44,288 bases of DNA from Bacteroidaceae bacterium (lineage in GTDB: Bacteria; Bacteroidota; Bacteroidia; Bacteroidales; Bacteroidaceae), in contig JAFSKK010000052.1 of assembly GCA_017448965.1 (NCBI GenBank), positions 1 to 44,288 of the forward strand, written 5' to 3'. Shown in pieces: positions 16,295 to 24,250 of the stretch (the stretch's first letter is position 1; each line of letters opens with the position of its first letter). Position numbers and translations under genes: made by a program. The notes beneath the pieces are model-generated. The model made no database searches. It worked only from the letters and a program-made list of their open reading frames with translations, and was not told where the DNA came from.

Positions 16295-19113
16295 AATCAT
16301 TTCTGCTCACTATCCTATTATTTGCCTTGCCTTACGTCGGCAGGTCGCAAACACTACAAAGCCTGCTGGCCGACTGGGCTGCCAACTACACACGCACAGA
16401 TGCCAACATCAAGCCTTCGACCATCACATCGTGTGACGTGGATGCCAACAATCAAACCATCCGTATCGTGGTGGATGGAGGATTCCCCGAGCAGCACTTC
16501 ACACCCGAAGTGGTGGAGAACATATACAAGGAGGTGCGCTCGTTGGTTCCTGATGCCCAAAAGAACTACGAATTGAGCATTGTGGCCGACGGACGCCCCA
16601 TCGAGGAACTCGTCCCCAACTTTTTCCGACAGGGAAAGAAAGACCCTACACGCTTGTTGCACGACACCTACGAGGGTGCTCCTTGGGTGAAGAACATCTC
16701 ACGTCCCTACACCGCCGAACATGGGCTGGAGGGTCATCACATCGCCCTGTGGCAAAGTCATGGACGATACTACCGATTGGAGAAGGATGACTGGTACTGG
16801 CAGCGCCCTCGACTTTTCTGTGCCACGGAAGATCTTCTTTCCCAGACGTTTGTGGTGCCATACATCATCCCTATGCTACAAAATGCAGGTGCCGTAGTCT
16901 TCACGCCTCGCGAACGGGATTATCAAACCAACGAAGTCATCATCGATAATGATCAACCCCATCGTGGAGGCACCTACATCGAAGCTTTCCGAGGGAAGCA
17001 GAAGAACAGGAAATGGCAAAATACGGAGCGTAATGGTTTCGCACAATACAAGGACGTGTATGAATCATGTGATTCCCCCTTCACGGACGGCAGCGCACGC
17101 TACATTCCCACGGTGTCTTCCATCAAGGAAGAGGGCATCGTGCAGTGGACACCCGACATTCCCCAAGAGGGACGATATGCCGTCTATGTGAGCTATCAGT
17201 CGTTCGAGAACTCCATCACCGATGCCACCTACACCGTCTATCACAAGGGCGGTATGACAGAGTTCAAGGTGAACCAGCAAATCGGAGGTGGCACATGGGT
17301 CTATCTCGGTACATTTGAATTCGACGAAGGTGAACACGACTACGGAATGGTGTCGCTCTCCAACTACAGCCACCACAAAGGCATTGTCACCGCTGATGCT
17401 GTCCGGTTCGGAGGGGGCATGGGAAACATTGTACCCGAAGGACATGGAGGCCGCGTGAAACCTTCGGGATTGCCACGTTGGGCAGAAGCCGCCAAGTACA
17501 GCGTACAATGGTATGGTTTCCCCTACCGAATCCATACCGAGCCGTTCGGCAACAACGACTACAACAACGACATCAATGCCCGTTCCGCTGCCATCAACCA
17601 TCTGTCGGGAGGTTCTGTCACCAACCTCACACGTACAACAGGAATGGGTGTTCCACTCGACCTCTCCGTGGCTTTCCACACAGATGCAGGCGTGAAACTC
17701 AACGACGAGTTTGTGGGACCACTCAGCGTTTACACGACCAACTTCAACGACGGGAAGACAGGAGCCAATCTCGACCGCTACGTGTCGCGCGACCTCTCCA
17801 GCATGTTCCTCACCAACCTCTCCATCGACCTCAAGAAGTATCATTGGCAGGTGCGACAACTCTGGAACCGCAATTACGGAGAATCACGTGCTCCGCTCGT
17901 TCCTGCTTGCATCCTCGAAATGCTCTCCCACCAGAACTTCGCCGACATGCGGATGGCATACGACCCACACTTCAAGTTCGACTTCTCTCGGTCGGTATAT
18001 AAGACAATCGTAAAATACATCGCCACCCTCTACAAGCGCGACTACGTCATCCAGCCGCTGCCCGTCGAGAACTTCTCCATCGCACTGAATGAACAGAAGC
18101 GCACCGCCACCCTCTCGTGGTCACCAGTCGAAGACCCGCTCGAACCGACAGCCAAACCCAAGGAATACATTCTCTACACCCGACACGGTTATCAAGGATT
18201 CGACAACGGCATCCTCGTCAAGGGTACCAGCCATACAGTAGAACTCAACAAGGATGAAGTTTACTCTTTCAAAATCACCGCATTAAACGATGGTGGTGAA
18301 AGTTTTCCTTCCGAGGTGCTTTCGTGTGGCATAGCCTCCCATAACAAAGGTACTGTTCTAGTGGTCAACGCCTTCACCCGACTGGAAGGGCCACAAGTCA
18401 TCAACACCGCCACCCAAGCAGGTTTTGACCTCGATGCTGACCCAGGAGTTCCCTATGGAGCCTTCACTGGCTTCTGTGGACGTCAACGATATTTTGACCG
18501 TTCGAAGGCAGGCAGCGAAGGCACCGATGCACTGGGCATGAGTGGCAGCGAACTGGAGGGAAATCTCTTCATGGGCAACACCTTCGACTACCCCGTCATT
18601 CATGGCCGTGCCATCATGCTTTCAGGTCGTCACTCCTTCACCTCATGCAGCGAAAAGTCACTGCTCGAAGGCAAAGTGGCGCTCTCCGACTATCCCATCG
18701 CAGACATCATCTACGGAACCCAAAAGCAGTTTGACAGCAGGACGAACGCACTCGTGGAACAATACTACAACAACGGAGGTAAACTGCTCATCAGTGCCGC
18801 CAATGCAGGTTGCCCGTCCATCGGAGGAAACATCAGCGGTACCGTCGCGTCAAAGGCTGCAACAACACTCAACGGCTGCGGACTCACGTTCGACATTCAC
18901 CGTGAAATGAACCCCGAAAGTTACTGTGTTCCGTCACCATCCATTCTCTCGCCGACGGGCAACGCATTCGCCATCCTCACCTACGCTGATGGTTCCTATG
19001 CAGCCATCGCTCAACAAGGGCGATTCATCCGTCTCGGTTTCCCACTCGAGAGCATCACCGACCGTCAGAAGATGAACGCGCTCACCAAAGCCTTCCTCTC
19101 CTTCCTCGAATAA
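16291..19113 (+). CDS. Exported golvesin-domain protein with amidase-like N-terminal part
   Basis: A 940-residue exported protein of the type often labelled xanthan lyase or golvesin C-terminal-like. The signal peptide ends near GRS. Residues ~140-250 and ~375-500 contain GHHIALWQSHG (H149/H150), ATEDLLSQTFV and LSVAFHTDAG. These are spaced like the zinc ligands of Amidase_3-type N-acetylmuramoyl-L-alanine amidases. The golvesin/XLY carbohydrate-binding-like domain is inserted at ~255-375 (YESCDSPFTDGSARYIPTV ... ADAVRFGGG). A fibronectin type III domain (~590-675) and a C-terminal alpha/beta region follow. A peptidoglycan-related role is an inference; polysaccharide binding is equally possible. 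It is coupled to the DUF5103 gene by a 4-bp overlap. Confidence 0.7.
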   Translation: MKSFLLTILLFALPYVGRSQTLQSLLADWAANYTRTDANIKPSTITSCDVDANNQTIRIVVDGGFPEQHFTPEVVENIYKEVRSLVPDAQKNYELSIVADGRPIEELVPNFFRQGKKDPTRLLHDTYEGAPWVKNISRPYTAEHGLEGHHIALWQSHGRYYRLEKDDWYWQRPRLFCATEDLLSQTFVVPYIIPMLQNAGAVVFTPRERDYQTNEVIIDNDQPHRGGTYIEAFRGKQKNRKWQNTERNGFAQYKDVYESCDSPFTDGSARYIPTVSSIKEEGIVQWTPDIPQEGRYAVYVSYQSFENSITDATYTVYHKGGMTEFKVNQQIGGGTWVYLGTFEFDEGEHDYGMVSLSNYSHHKGIVTADAVRFGGGMGNIVPEGHGGRVKPSGLPRWAEAAKYSVQWYGFPYRIHTEPFGNNDYNNDINARSAAINHLSGGSVTNLTRTTGMGVPLDLSVAFHTDAGVKLNDEFVGPLSVYTTNFNDGKTGANLDRYVSRDLSSMFLTNLSIDLKKYHWQVRQLWNRNYGESRAPLVPACILEMLSHQNFADMRMAYDPHFKFDFSRSVYKTIVKYIATLYKRDYVIQPLPVENFSIALNEQKRTATLSWSPVEDPLEPTAKPKEYILYTRHGYQGFDNGILVKGTSHTVELNKDEVYSFKITALNDGGESFPSEVLSCGIASHNKGTVLVVNAFTRLEGPQVINTATQAGFDLDADPGVPYGAFTGFCGRQRYFDRSKAGSEGTDALGMSGSELEGNLFMGNTFDYPVIHGRAIMLSGRHSFTSCSEKSLLEGKVALSDYPIADIIYGTQKQFDSRTNALVEQYYNNGGKLLISAANAGCPSIGGNISGTVASKAATTLNGCGLTFDIHREMNPESYCVPSPSILSPTGNAFAILTYADGSYAAIAQQGRFIRLGFPLESITDRQKMNALTKAFLSFLE

Positions 19114-19153
19114 CTTTCAATTTTCAACTTTCAACTTTCAACTCTCAACTTCC
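19112..19153 (+). repeat. Heptamer AACTTTC repeat tract
   Basis: Six tandem heptamers, aactttc aattttc aactttc aactttc aactctc aacttcc, fill the gap between the previous stop codon and the ygiQ start. The same heptamer on the same strand lies inside tilS at 43111-43152. Confidence 0.85.
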
Positions 19154-19156
19154 TCC

Positions 19157-21001
19157 ATGAACTGGCTACCGACCACCAAGAAAGAACTCGAACGCCTCGG
19201 CTGGGATGAGCTTGATGTCATCCTCTTCTCTGCCGATGCTTACGTTGACCATCCCTCTTTCGGAATGGCGGTCATTGGCCGTCTTCTCGAAGCGGAAGGA
19301 CTACGTGTCGCCATCGTTCCCCAACCCGACTGGCACGGTGACTATCGCGATTTCAAGAAACTGGGTCGGCCACGCCTCTTCTTCGGCATCTCGCCAGGTG
19401 CGATGGATTCGATGGTGAACAAATACACCGCCAACAAACGCCTCCGCTCTGAAGATGCCTACTCGCCCGATGGCCGACACGACCTTCGACCCGAATACCC
19501 CACCATTGTCTACACACGCATTCTCAAGGAACTCTATCCCGATGTGCCCGTCGTACTTGGTGGCATTGAGGCAAGCCTTCGTCGCCTCACTCATTATGAT
19601 TATTGGCAAGACAAACTCATGCCCACCATTCTCCATCCTTCGGGTGCCGACCTGCTCATATACGGGATGGGTGAAAAGCCTATGGTCTCTCTGGCACAAC
19701 TGCTGATGGAGCAGGATTGCGAGATAGACGTGAAGATGTTCCGCAACCTCATGGCGCGTTTTCCACAGAAACAGACGGTTTCATTGCTGAGCAAAAAGGA
19801 AATCCCTGGTGGCATCCGTCCTGACGACATTGTGCTGCACAGCCACGAAGAGTGTCTTCGCAACAAACGCGCACAAGCCGAGAACTTTCGTCATATCGAA
19901 GAAGAATCGAACAAATATGCTGCACAGCGCATCATCCAAGAGGTGGATGGGCGGTTTGCGGTGGTGAATCCTCCCTACCAACCGCTCTCACAAGACGAGC
20001 TTGACCGTTCCTTCGACCTTCCTTACACGCGCTTGCCGCATCCGAAATACAAAGGAAAGCGCATCCCAGCCTACGAAATGATCAAGTTCTCCGTCTGTCT
20101 GCATCGAGGCTGTTTTGGCGGTTGCGCCTTCTGCACGATTTCTGCCCATCAAGGCAAGTTCATCACTTCGCGCAGCAAGGAGAGTATCCTCAAAGAGGTC
20201 AAGGCCATCACGCAACTGCCCGACTTCAAGGGCTACCTGAGCGACCTTGGAGGTCCTTCAGCCAACATGTACGCCATGCATGGAAAGAACCTCGATCTTT
20301 GCCATCAATGCAAGCGTCCGTCGTGCATCCACCCTAACATCTGCAAGAACCTCAACACCGACCACACCGCCCTGCTCGACATCTATCATGCCGTCGATGC
20401 GCTGCCTGGCATCAAGAAGAGTTTCATTGGCTCAGGCGTTCGCTACGACCTCCTGCTTCACGATACAGGCGATGAGCGCACAAACCGCATCAATCGTCAA
20501 TACACAGAGGAACTCATCACCAAGCACGTGAGCGGTCGCCTGAAAGTGGCACCCGAACACACCTCCGACCGTGTGCTCTCCCTGATGCGCAAGCCCTCCT
20601 TCCAACTCTTCTACGACTTCAAGCGCATCTTCGACAACATCAACCGCCGCAAGAATCTGCGCCAGCAAATCATCCCCTACTTCATCAGCAGCCACCCTGG
20701 ATGCACAGCCGAGGATATGGCCGAACTCGCCGTGCTGACCAAAGACCTCAACTTCCAACTCGAACAGGTGCAGGACTTCACACCCACCCCGATGACCGTA
20801 TCGACCGAAGCATGGTACACAGGCCTTCATCCCTACACTCTCCAACCTGTCTGGTCGGCCAAGACACAAAAAGAAAAGCTTGCCCAGCGTCAATTCTTCT
20901 TCTGGTACAAGCCTTCCGAGCGTCAGAACATTCTCCGTCTCCTCCGTCAGATGAACCGTTCCGACCTAATCGCAGCCCTCTACAACAAACCTTCCCGTTG
21001 A
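19157..21001 (+). CDS. YgiQ-family radical SAM protein
   Basis: A 614-residue radical SAM protein of the UPF0313/YgiQ family. Its N-terminal region matches the family closely (ELDVILFSADAYVDHPSFG, then VVLGGIEASLRRLTHYDYWQ). The [4Fe-4S] cluster motif CxxxCxxC is C319, C323 and C326, so the S-adenosylmethionine cleavage site is intact. A cysteine-rich stretch follows (CHQCKRPSCIHPNICKN). The reaction carried out by the family is not established. The gene is separated from the golvesin gene only by heptamer repeats and may be cotranscribed with it. Confidence 0.9.
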   Translation: MNWLPTTKKELERLGWDELDVILFSADAYVDHPSFGMAVIGRLLEAEGLRVAIVPQPDWHGDYRDFKKLGRPRLFFGISPGAMDSMVNKYTANKRLRSEDAYSPDGRHDLRPEYPTIVYTRILKELYPDVPVVLGGIEASLRRLTHYDYWQDKLMPTILHPSGADLLIYGMGEKPMVSLAQLLMEQDCEIDVKMFRNLMARFPQKQTVSLLSKKEIPGGIRPDDIVLHSHEECLRNKRAQAENFRHIEEESNKYAAQRIIQEVDGRFAVVNPPYQPLSQDELDRSFDLPYTRLPHPKYKGKRIPAYEMIKFSVCLHRGCFGGCAFCTISAHQGKFITSRSKESILKEVKAITQLPDFKGYLSDLGGPSANMYAMHGKNLDLCHQCKRPSCIHPNICKNLNTDHTALLDIYHAVDALPGIKKSFIGSGVRYDLLLHDTGDERTNRINRQYTEELITKHVSGRLKVAPEHTSDRVLSLMRKPSFQLFYDFKRIFDNINRRKNLRQQIIPYFISSHPGCTAEDMAELAVLTKDLNFQLEQVQDFTPTPMTVSTEAWYTGLHPYTLQPVWSAKTQKEKLAQRQFFFWYKPSERQNILRLLRQMNRSDLIAALYNKPSR

Positions 21002-21057
21002 CTCACGCAAATGCAGGGAAACACTCTGTGGAAAACGCGGGAAAACGGTGCTTCGAG

Positions 21058-21142
21058 TGTTACAACTGTAACAGTGCCAGTGTTACACTTGTAACAGTGC
21101 GTGTGTTACACTTGTAACACTGTATATGTTACATTTGTAACA
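21058..21142. repeat. Four 16-bp palindromes at exact 23-bp period
   Basis: TGTTACA-N2-TGTAACA occurs at 21058-21073, 21081-21096, 21104-21119 and 21127-21142. The pentads start exactly 23 bp apart, with linkers such as gtgccag, and a partial fifth half-site TGTTAC is at 21152. All four copies keep both arms perfectly while the central two bases and linkers vary. This is the pattern of a protein-binding array rather than of a decaying repeat. It lies between the convergent ygiQ and BASS transporter genes, a place where no promoter is expected. Confidence 0.9.
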
Positions 21143-21173
21143 GTGGGCATGTGTTACCACCGCCCCTGTCACG

Positions 21174-22133
21174 TCAGCCGTTCACTCTCTTTCTCTCCCT
21201 CCACAGCTGCCAAGAGTTCACCAGATTGTGCCACACAGAATAGAAGCCGCCAGCCAGAGCCGTCACAGGGTTCAGAAAAGTATAGCCCATCCAGATGGCG
21301 AACACCGTGTTTTTCTGGCCGAGTGCCTGAGTGCCTGCCACAGGTTCCCCATGCTGCCGTCCGATGATACGACCCAAAACGAATTGAGCCAAGCAACACA
21401 CCAACGAAGCCATCGCAATGCCCACCATCGTCCAGAAGCCCTCATCGCTATGCACCAGTGCCTTTACCGACATGCCAATCGCCAACGACAGCGACACCGA
21501 CCACAGATAGAACGCCAAGTTTGTTTGACGCAGAATGGCCGCATGAAACTTTGGGAATAAATGCCTCACAAACCAAGCAGCCACCAGCGGCATGATGAGC
21601 AAGGGGAACACCTTCGCCAGAATCAGCAGGAAAGACACCTCGAAACCCATCCCAGCGTGGGCACTCTCATGCAGGAATGGCACCATAGCCGGCACCAGCA
21701 GCGACACCACCAGATTGATGAGACACGTGTAACTCACCACCACGCTCGAATTGCCGTGCAACTTCATCGTCACCACAGCAGCAGCCGTAGCGGTTGGACA
21801 AATCATGCAAATCATCGCACTCTCAATCACCACCCTGCCCGGCACATCAGGAATCGCGATGACAAACAGCCCCATCGCCACGAAACTCAGCGCCTGAATG
21901 GCCAGCATCTTCAGCATCCACGAACGCGGTTTCAACTCTCTAACACTCACTCGGCAGAAACTCACAAACAGCATACAGAAGAGCAACGCTGGCTGCACAT
22001 AGCCAATCGCCCGATTCACCACCGCATGCGTGCCATCCAGCACAGGGATGTTCACATAGACGTAGTACGCCACCACACCCGTCAGCATCGCTATCGGCAA
22101 CATCCAGTTTTTCACAAATCCAACAATCGTCAT
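21174..22133 (-). CDS. Bile acid:sodium symporter (BASS) family transporter
   Basis: A 319-residue inner-membrane protein with nine to ten hydrophobic segments in the order typical of the BASS/SBF family. These include the conserved stretch ESAMICMICPTATAAAVVTMKLHGN in the middle and a late GQKNTVFAIWMGYTFLNPVTA helix pair. Family members import organic anions with Na+, and the substrate cannot be read from the sequence. The ATG at 22133 is used because the TACCTTTG promoter at 22160-22167 overlaps the longer ORF start at 22190. It is divergent from the outer-membrane protein gene at 22239. Confidence 0.85.
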   Translation of the reverse strand: MTIVGFVKNWMLPIAMLTGVVAYYVYVNIPVLDGTHAVVNRAIGYVQPALLFCMLFVSFCRVSVRELKPRSWMLKMLAIQALSFVAMGLFVIAIPDVPGRVVIESAMICMICPTATAAAVVTMKLHGNSSVVVSYTCLINLVVSLLVPAMVPFLHESAHAGMGFEVSFLLILAKVFPLLIMPLVAAWFVRHLFPKFHAAILRQTNLAFYLWSVSLSLAIGMSVKALVHSDEGFWTMVGIAMASLVCCLAQFVLGRIIGRQHGEPVAGTQALGQKNTVFAIWMGYTFLNPVTALAGGFYSVWHNLVNSWQLWRERKRVNG

Positions 22134-22159
22134 ACACGTTACTGCATTAAAATCAGCCA

Positions 22160-22167
22160 CAAAGGTA
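22160..22167 (-). promoter_or_regulatory. -7 element of the BASS transporter gene
   Basis: TACCTTTG on the minus strand, with a predicted start near 22153 and a 20-nt leader. The nearest TTG lies 22 bp upstream, slightly longer than ideal. Confidence 0.6.
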
Positions 22168-22238
22168 CGTATTTTCCCACGTTCATGCACAATAAATCAG
22201 CCTCCGATGCGTTTATATCAGTACATTTTCTCACATTC

Positions 22239-23171
22239 ATGACACATTCAAGACAATTCATCACACTGCTCTGCATGGCATTTGTTCTCTGTGCCCATGC
22301 GCAACTGAACGACCCGCGTGAGAAATTCAGCATCACAGCAGTGGTTGGTGGCAGCACAAACACAGATTATTACTGGAAGGCGAGAAACGGCAACCGATTG
22401 GAGGACGGCCGCATGGAACCCGGTGTGAACGCCCGTGTAAGGGCGAACCTGAAACTGCTGGGCAACCAGAAGTTCTCCCTCTCCTTCTCTCCCTTCTACA
22501 ATTTCAGCAATCGGGAACTGCGCCCCGACACCCCCACTCCGCTCTTCAAGGTGCCCACCGAGCATCATCACTACGGCGGCAGTTTGAGCGGAAACTACAG
22601 CACCCTCTGCTTCGGGAAACCACTTACACTCATGGCCATCACGTCAGGCAACTTCTCCCAATACGGGTTTGAAGATGCCTCAGCCATGCTCGGCGGTGTC
22701 TTCTCCATCACACGAAACCAGAAGACCCATCTCGCGCTCGGCGCCATCTGCCTAGTCGGCACCTCCGTATCATGGCCACTCTATCCCATGATTATCTACA
22801 CGCACAAGTTCAATCAGCGCTGGAGCATCAACTGCATGGAGACCAACAATTACCTCTACTATCAGGCATCTCCCAAAGTGCGCCATGCGTTGGGTATGGA
22901 AATCGAGACGGAAAAAATCTATTTCCGCCCCAAGGTGGTCGGCCTGCCCAAGAAAGCAGAAATCAGCCTCGTGTCCGAACGCTTCGGATTCTTCACCAAC
23001 ATCCAAGCCAGCCAAGAGTTCTCCTTCAACTTCGGATTGGGCATGACCTACCCCTTCTATGGCCGTCTGCGCGAAAGCGGGCACAACTACACCTACATGA
23101 AAATGCATGACCACGTCAAACCCTTCGTGAAGATGCAAGTCAAGTACAGCCTCAACTCCCAAAAGAAATAA
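22239..23171 (+). CDS. Outer-membrane protein of unknown function (DUF6268-like)
   Basis: A 310-residue exported protein: a signal peptide (MTHSRQFITLLCMAFVLCAHAQ) followed by ~14 amphipathic beta-strand stretches with aromatic ends, for example LSFSPFYNFSN, LSGNYSTLCFG and FSFNFGLGMTYPFYG. This is the pattern of a small outer-membrane barrel. It resembles DUF6268-type proteins, but I am not certain of the family. The ATG at 22239 gives the signal peptide; the open frame extends far upstream only because it is antisense to the BASS gene. The gene ends 3 bp before queH and is probably cotranscribed with it. Confidence 0.65.
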   Translation: MTHSRQFITLLCMAFVLCAHAQLNDPREKFSITAVVGGSTNTDYYWKARNGNRLEDGRMEPGVNARVRANLKLLGNQKFSLSFSPFYNFSNRELRPDTPTPLFKVPTEHHHYGGSLSGNYSTLCFGKPLTLMAITSGNFSQYGFEDASAMLGGVFSITRNQKTHLALGAICLVGTSVSWPLYPMIIYTHKFNQRWSINCMETNNYLYYQASPKVRHALGMEIETEKIYFRPKVVGLPKKAEISLVSERFGFFTNIQASQEFSFNFGLGMTYPFYGRLRESGHNYTYMKMHDHVKPFVKMQVKYSLNSQKK

Positions 23172-23174
23172 CGT

Positions 23175-23768
23175 TTGACCGCCTTGAAGAAAAAGAACGA
23201 CATCATCATCCCCGAAGGCCTCCACGAAGTGCTCCTGCACGCCTGTTGCGCCCCCTGCTCCTCAGCCATTGTCGAGTGGATGCTCCAGCACGACATCCGT
23301 CCCATCATCTTCTACTTCAACCCCAACATCTATCCACGCGAGGAATACGACATCCGCAAGAACGAGAGCAAGCGTCATGCCGACCATCTCGGCATCCGTT
23401 GGATAGACGGCGACTACGACCACGAAGCGTGGCTCCGACAGGTGCAAGGCCTCGAACACGAACCCGAACGCGGTTCCCGCTGCCTCCAGTGCTTCCAGTT
23501 GCGCCTCATCGCCACCGCCCTCCAAGCCCGACAACTCGGCATCACCTACTTCGCCACCACCCTCGCCTCCTCACGCTGGAAAAGCCTCGAACAGATCACC
23601 CAGGCAGGACAAGCAGCAGAATCTGCCGTCGAAGGCACTCGCTTCTGGGCACAGAACTGGCGTAAAGGTGGGCTCCAAGACCGCCGCAACCAACTCCTGC
23701 GCGACTACCAATTCTACAATCAGCAATACTGCGGCTGCGAATTTAGCATGAACAAACAAGAGAAATAA
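23175..23768 (+). CDS. queH: Epoxyqueuosine reductase QueH
   Basis: Reduces epoxyqueuosine to queuosine in tRNA, the last step of queuosine synthesis, replacing QueG. The 197-residue protein has the QueH (DUF208) cysteine set: HACCAPC near residue 30, CLQCF near 100, and YCGCEF near the C-terminus, which bind the FeS cluster and a metal. No ATG is available: the frame opens with TTG at 23175, and a second TTG at 23184 would give MKKKNDIIIPEGL. I favour one of these two, with the first recorded. It directly follows the outer-membrane protein gene. Confidence 0.92.
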   Translation: MTALKKKNDIIIPEGLHEVLLHACCAPCSSAIVEWMLQHDIRPIIFYFNPNIYPREEYDIRKNESKRHADHLGIRWIDGDYDHEAWLRQVQGLEHEPERGSRCLQCFQLRLIATALQARQLGITYFATTLASSRWKSLEQITQAGQAAESAVEGTRFWAQNWRKGGLQDRRNQLLRDYQFYNQQYCGCEFSMNKQEK

Positions 23769-23790
23769 AATCCTTGTTTGCTTATTTCTT
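23753..23790 (+). terminator. Two mutually exclusive hairpins at the queH stop codon
   Basis: CAAACAAG (23753-23760) pairs perfectly with CTTGTTTG (23773-23780), and AGAAATAA (23761-23768, containing the stop codon) pairs perfectly with TTATTTCT (23782-23789). The arms interleave, so only one stem can form fully at a time. There is no GC-rich stem or U-run, so termination is only a guess. Confidence 0.4.
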
Positions 23791-23838
23791 CCGCGAATCA
23801 AGAAGCCTGTCCTTGACAATTTGGCAAATGGACCAAAC

Positions 23839-23990
23839 GCGGTCAAAGTGGTCAAGGTCAAGATGGTCATTTTCATTTTCGGATTCGGTCATTTGCTCAC
23901 TATATATAAATATAAAATATTTATTATAGTGGCGGATTTTGACACTTGAAAAACGATTTTGACCAAAATGACCATGACCATCATGACCGC
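23839..23990. repeat. Concentric palindrome of GGTCA pentamers around an AT-rich core
   Basis: The left arm 23839-23869 carries GGTCA at 23841, 23850, 23856 and 23865. The right arm 23960-23990 carries TGACC at 23960, 23969, 23975 and 23984. Spacing is 9-6-9 in both. Both arms and an inner palindrome CACTATA...TATAGTG (23898-23931) share the same centre, between 23914 and 23915. The core 23898-23930 is almost pure A+T. This looks like an operator, iteron or origin-type site. No gene in the gap 23769-24250 is convincing. Confidence 0.88.
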
Positions 23991-23995
23991 GATTG

Positions 23996-24016
23996 TATCT
24001 TTGAGTTATACCTTTG
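23996..24016 (+). promoter_or_regulatory. Two overlapping -7 elements next to the GGTCA palindrome
   Basis: TATCTTTG at 23996-24003 and TACCTTTG at 24009-24016 point right, immediately after the palindrome. Neither has a TTTG at -33. That suggests activation by whatever binds the pentamers, or loss of the original context. Confidence 0.5.
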
Positions 24017-24064
24017 CATCGTCGAAAATGAGGGCGAAACGGTGACCCCGTGCAGGGAGAAGGG

Positions 24065-24106
24065 TGCACGGCACGCACGAGGAGACCTGCACGGCACACG
24101 CGAGGA
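24065..24106. repeat. GC-rich 23-bp direct repeat, possible small RNA
   Basis: tgcacggcacgcacgagga (24065-24083) and tgcacggcacacgcgagga (24088-24106) are near-identical with a 23 bp period. They lie in a GC-rich block 24040-24130 that stands out from its AT-rich surroundings and is downstream of two -7 elements. No credible ORF covers it. It could be a short non-coding transcript or a remnant of a lost mobile gene. Confidence 0.4.
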
Positions 24107-24190
24107 TGCAGAGACGGGGCGATCGACAATCGAATAGTTCCCATTTAAAAAAGAACGATGAAAGGATGGAGGAGTTTCGGGAAAAAAACG

Positions 24191-24198
24191 TACCTTTG
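24191..24198 (+). promoter_or_regulatory. -7 element of the thioesterase gene
   Basis: TACCTTTG, with a predicted start near 24205. There is no good -33 box. Confidence 0.6.
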
Positions 24199-24250
24199 TA
24201 GGATTTTATCTGCGAAACAGATGAAGAACTGGGATAAAAACAATAAGAGT

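Noticed and set aside
21058-21158. Possible CRISPR array
   Set aside because: The repeat is palindromic and 16 bp, the linkers are only 7 bp and similar to each other, and no cas genes are near.
21561-22238. N-terminal extension of the outer-membrane protein frame
   Set aside because: This part is antisense to the BASS transporter and His/Arg-rich; the signal peptide starts at 22239.
23753-23790. H-type pseudoknot at the queH stop
   Set aside because: The two 8-bp stems would need longer connecting loops than the 0 and 1 nt available; recorded instead as alternative hairpins.
23782-24144. 120-codon minus-strand frame and its 36-residue tail starting at 23892
   Set aside because: Its Asp/His-rich repeats are simply the translation of the GGTCA pentamer arrays; no promoter, no domain, start inside the palindrome core.
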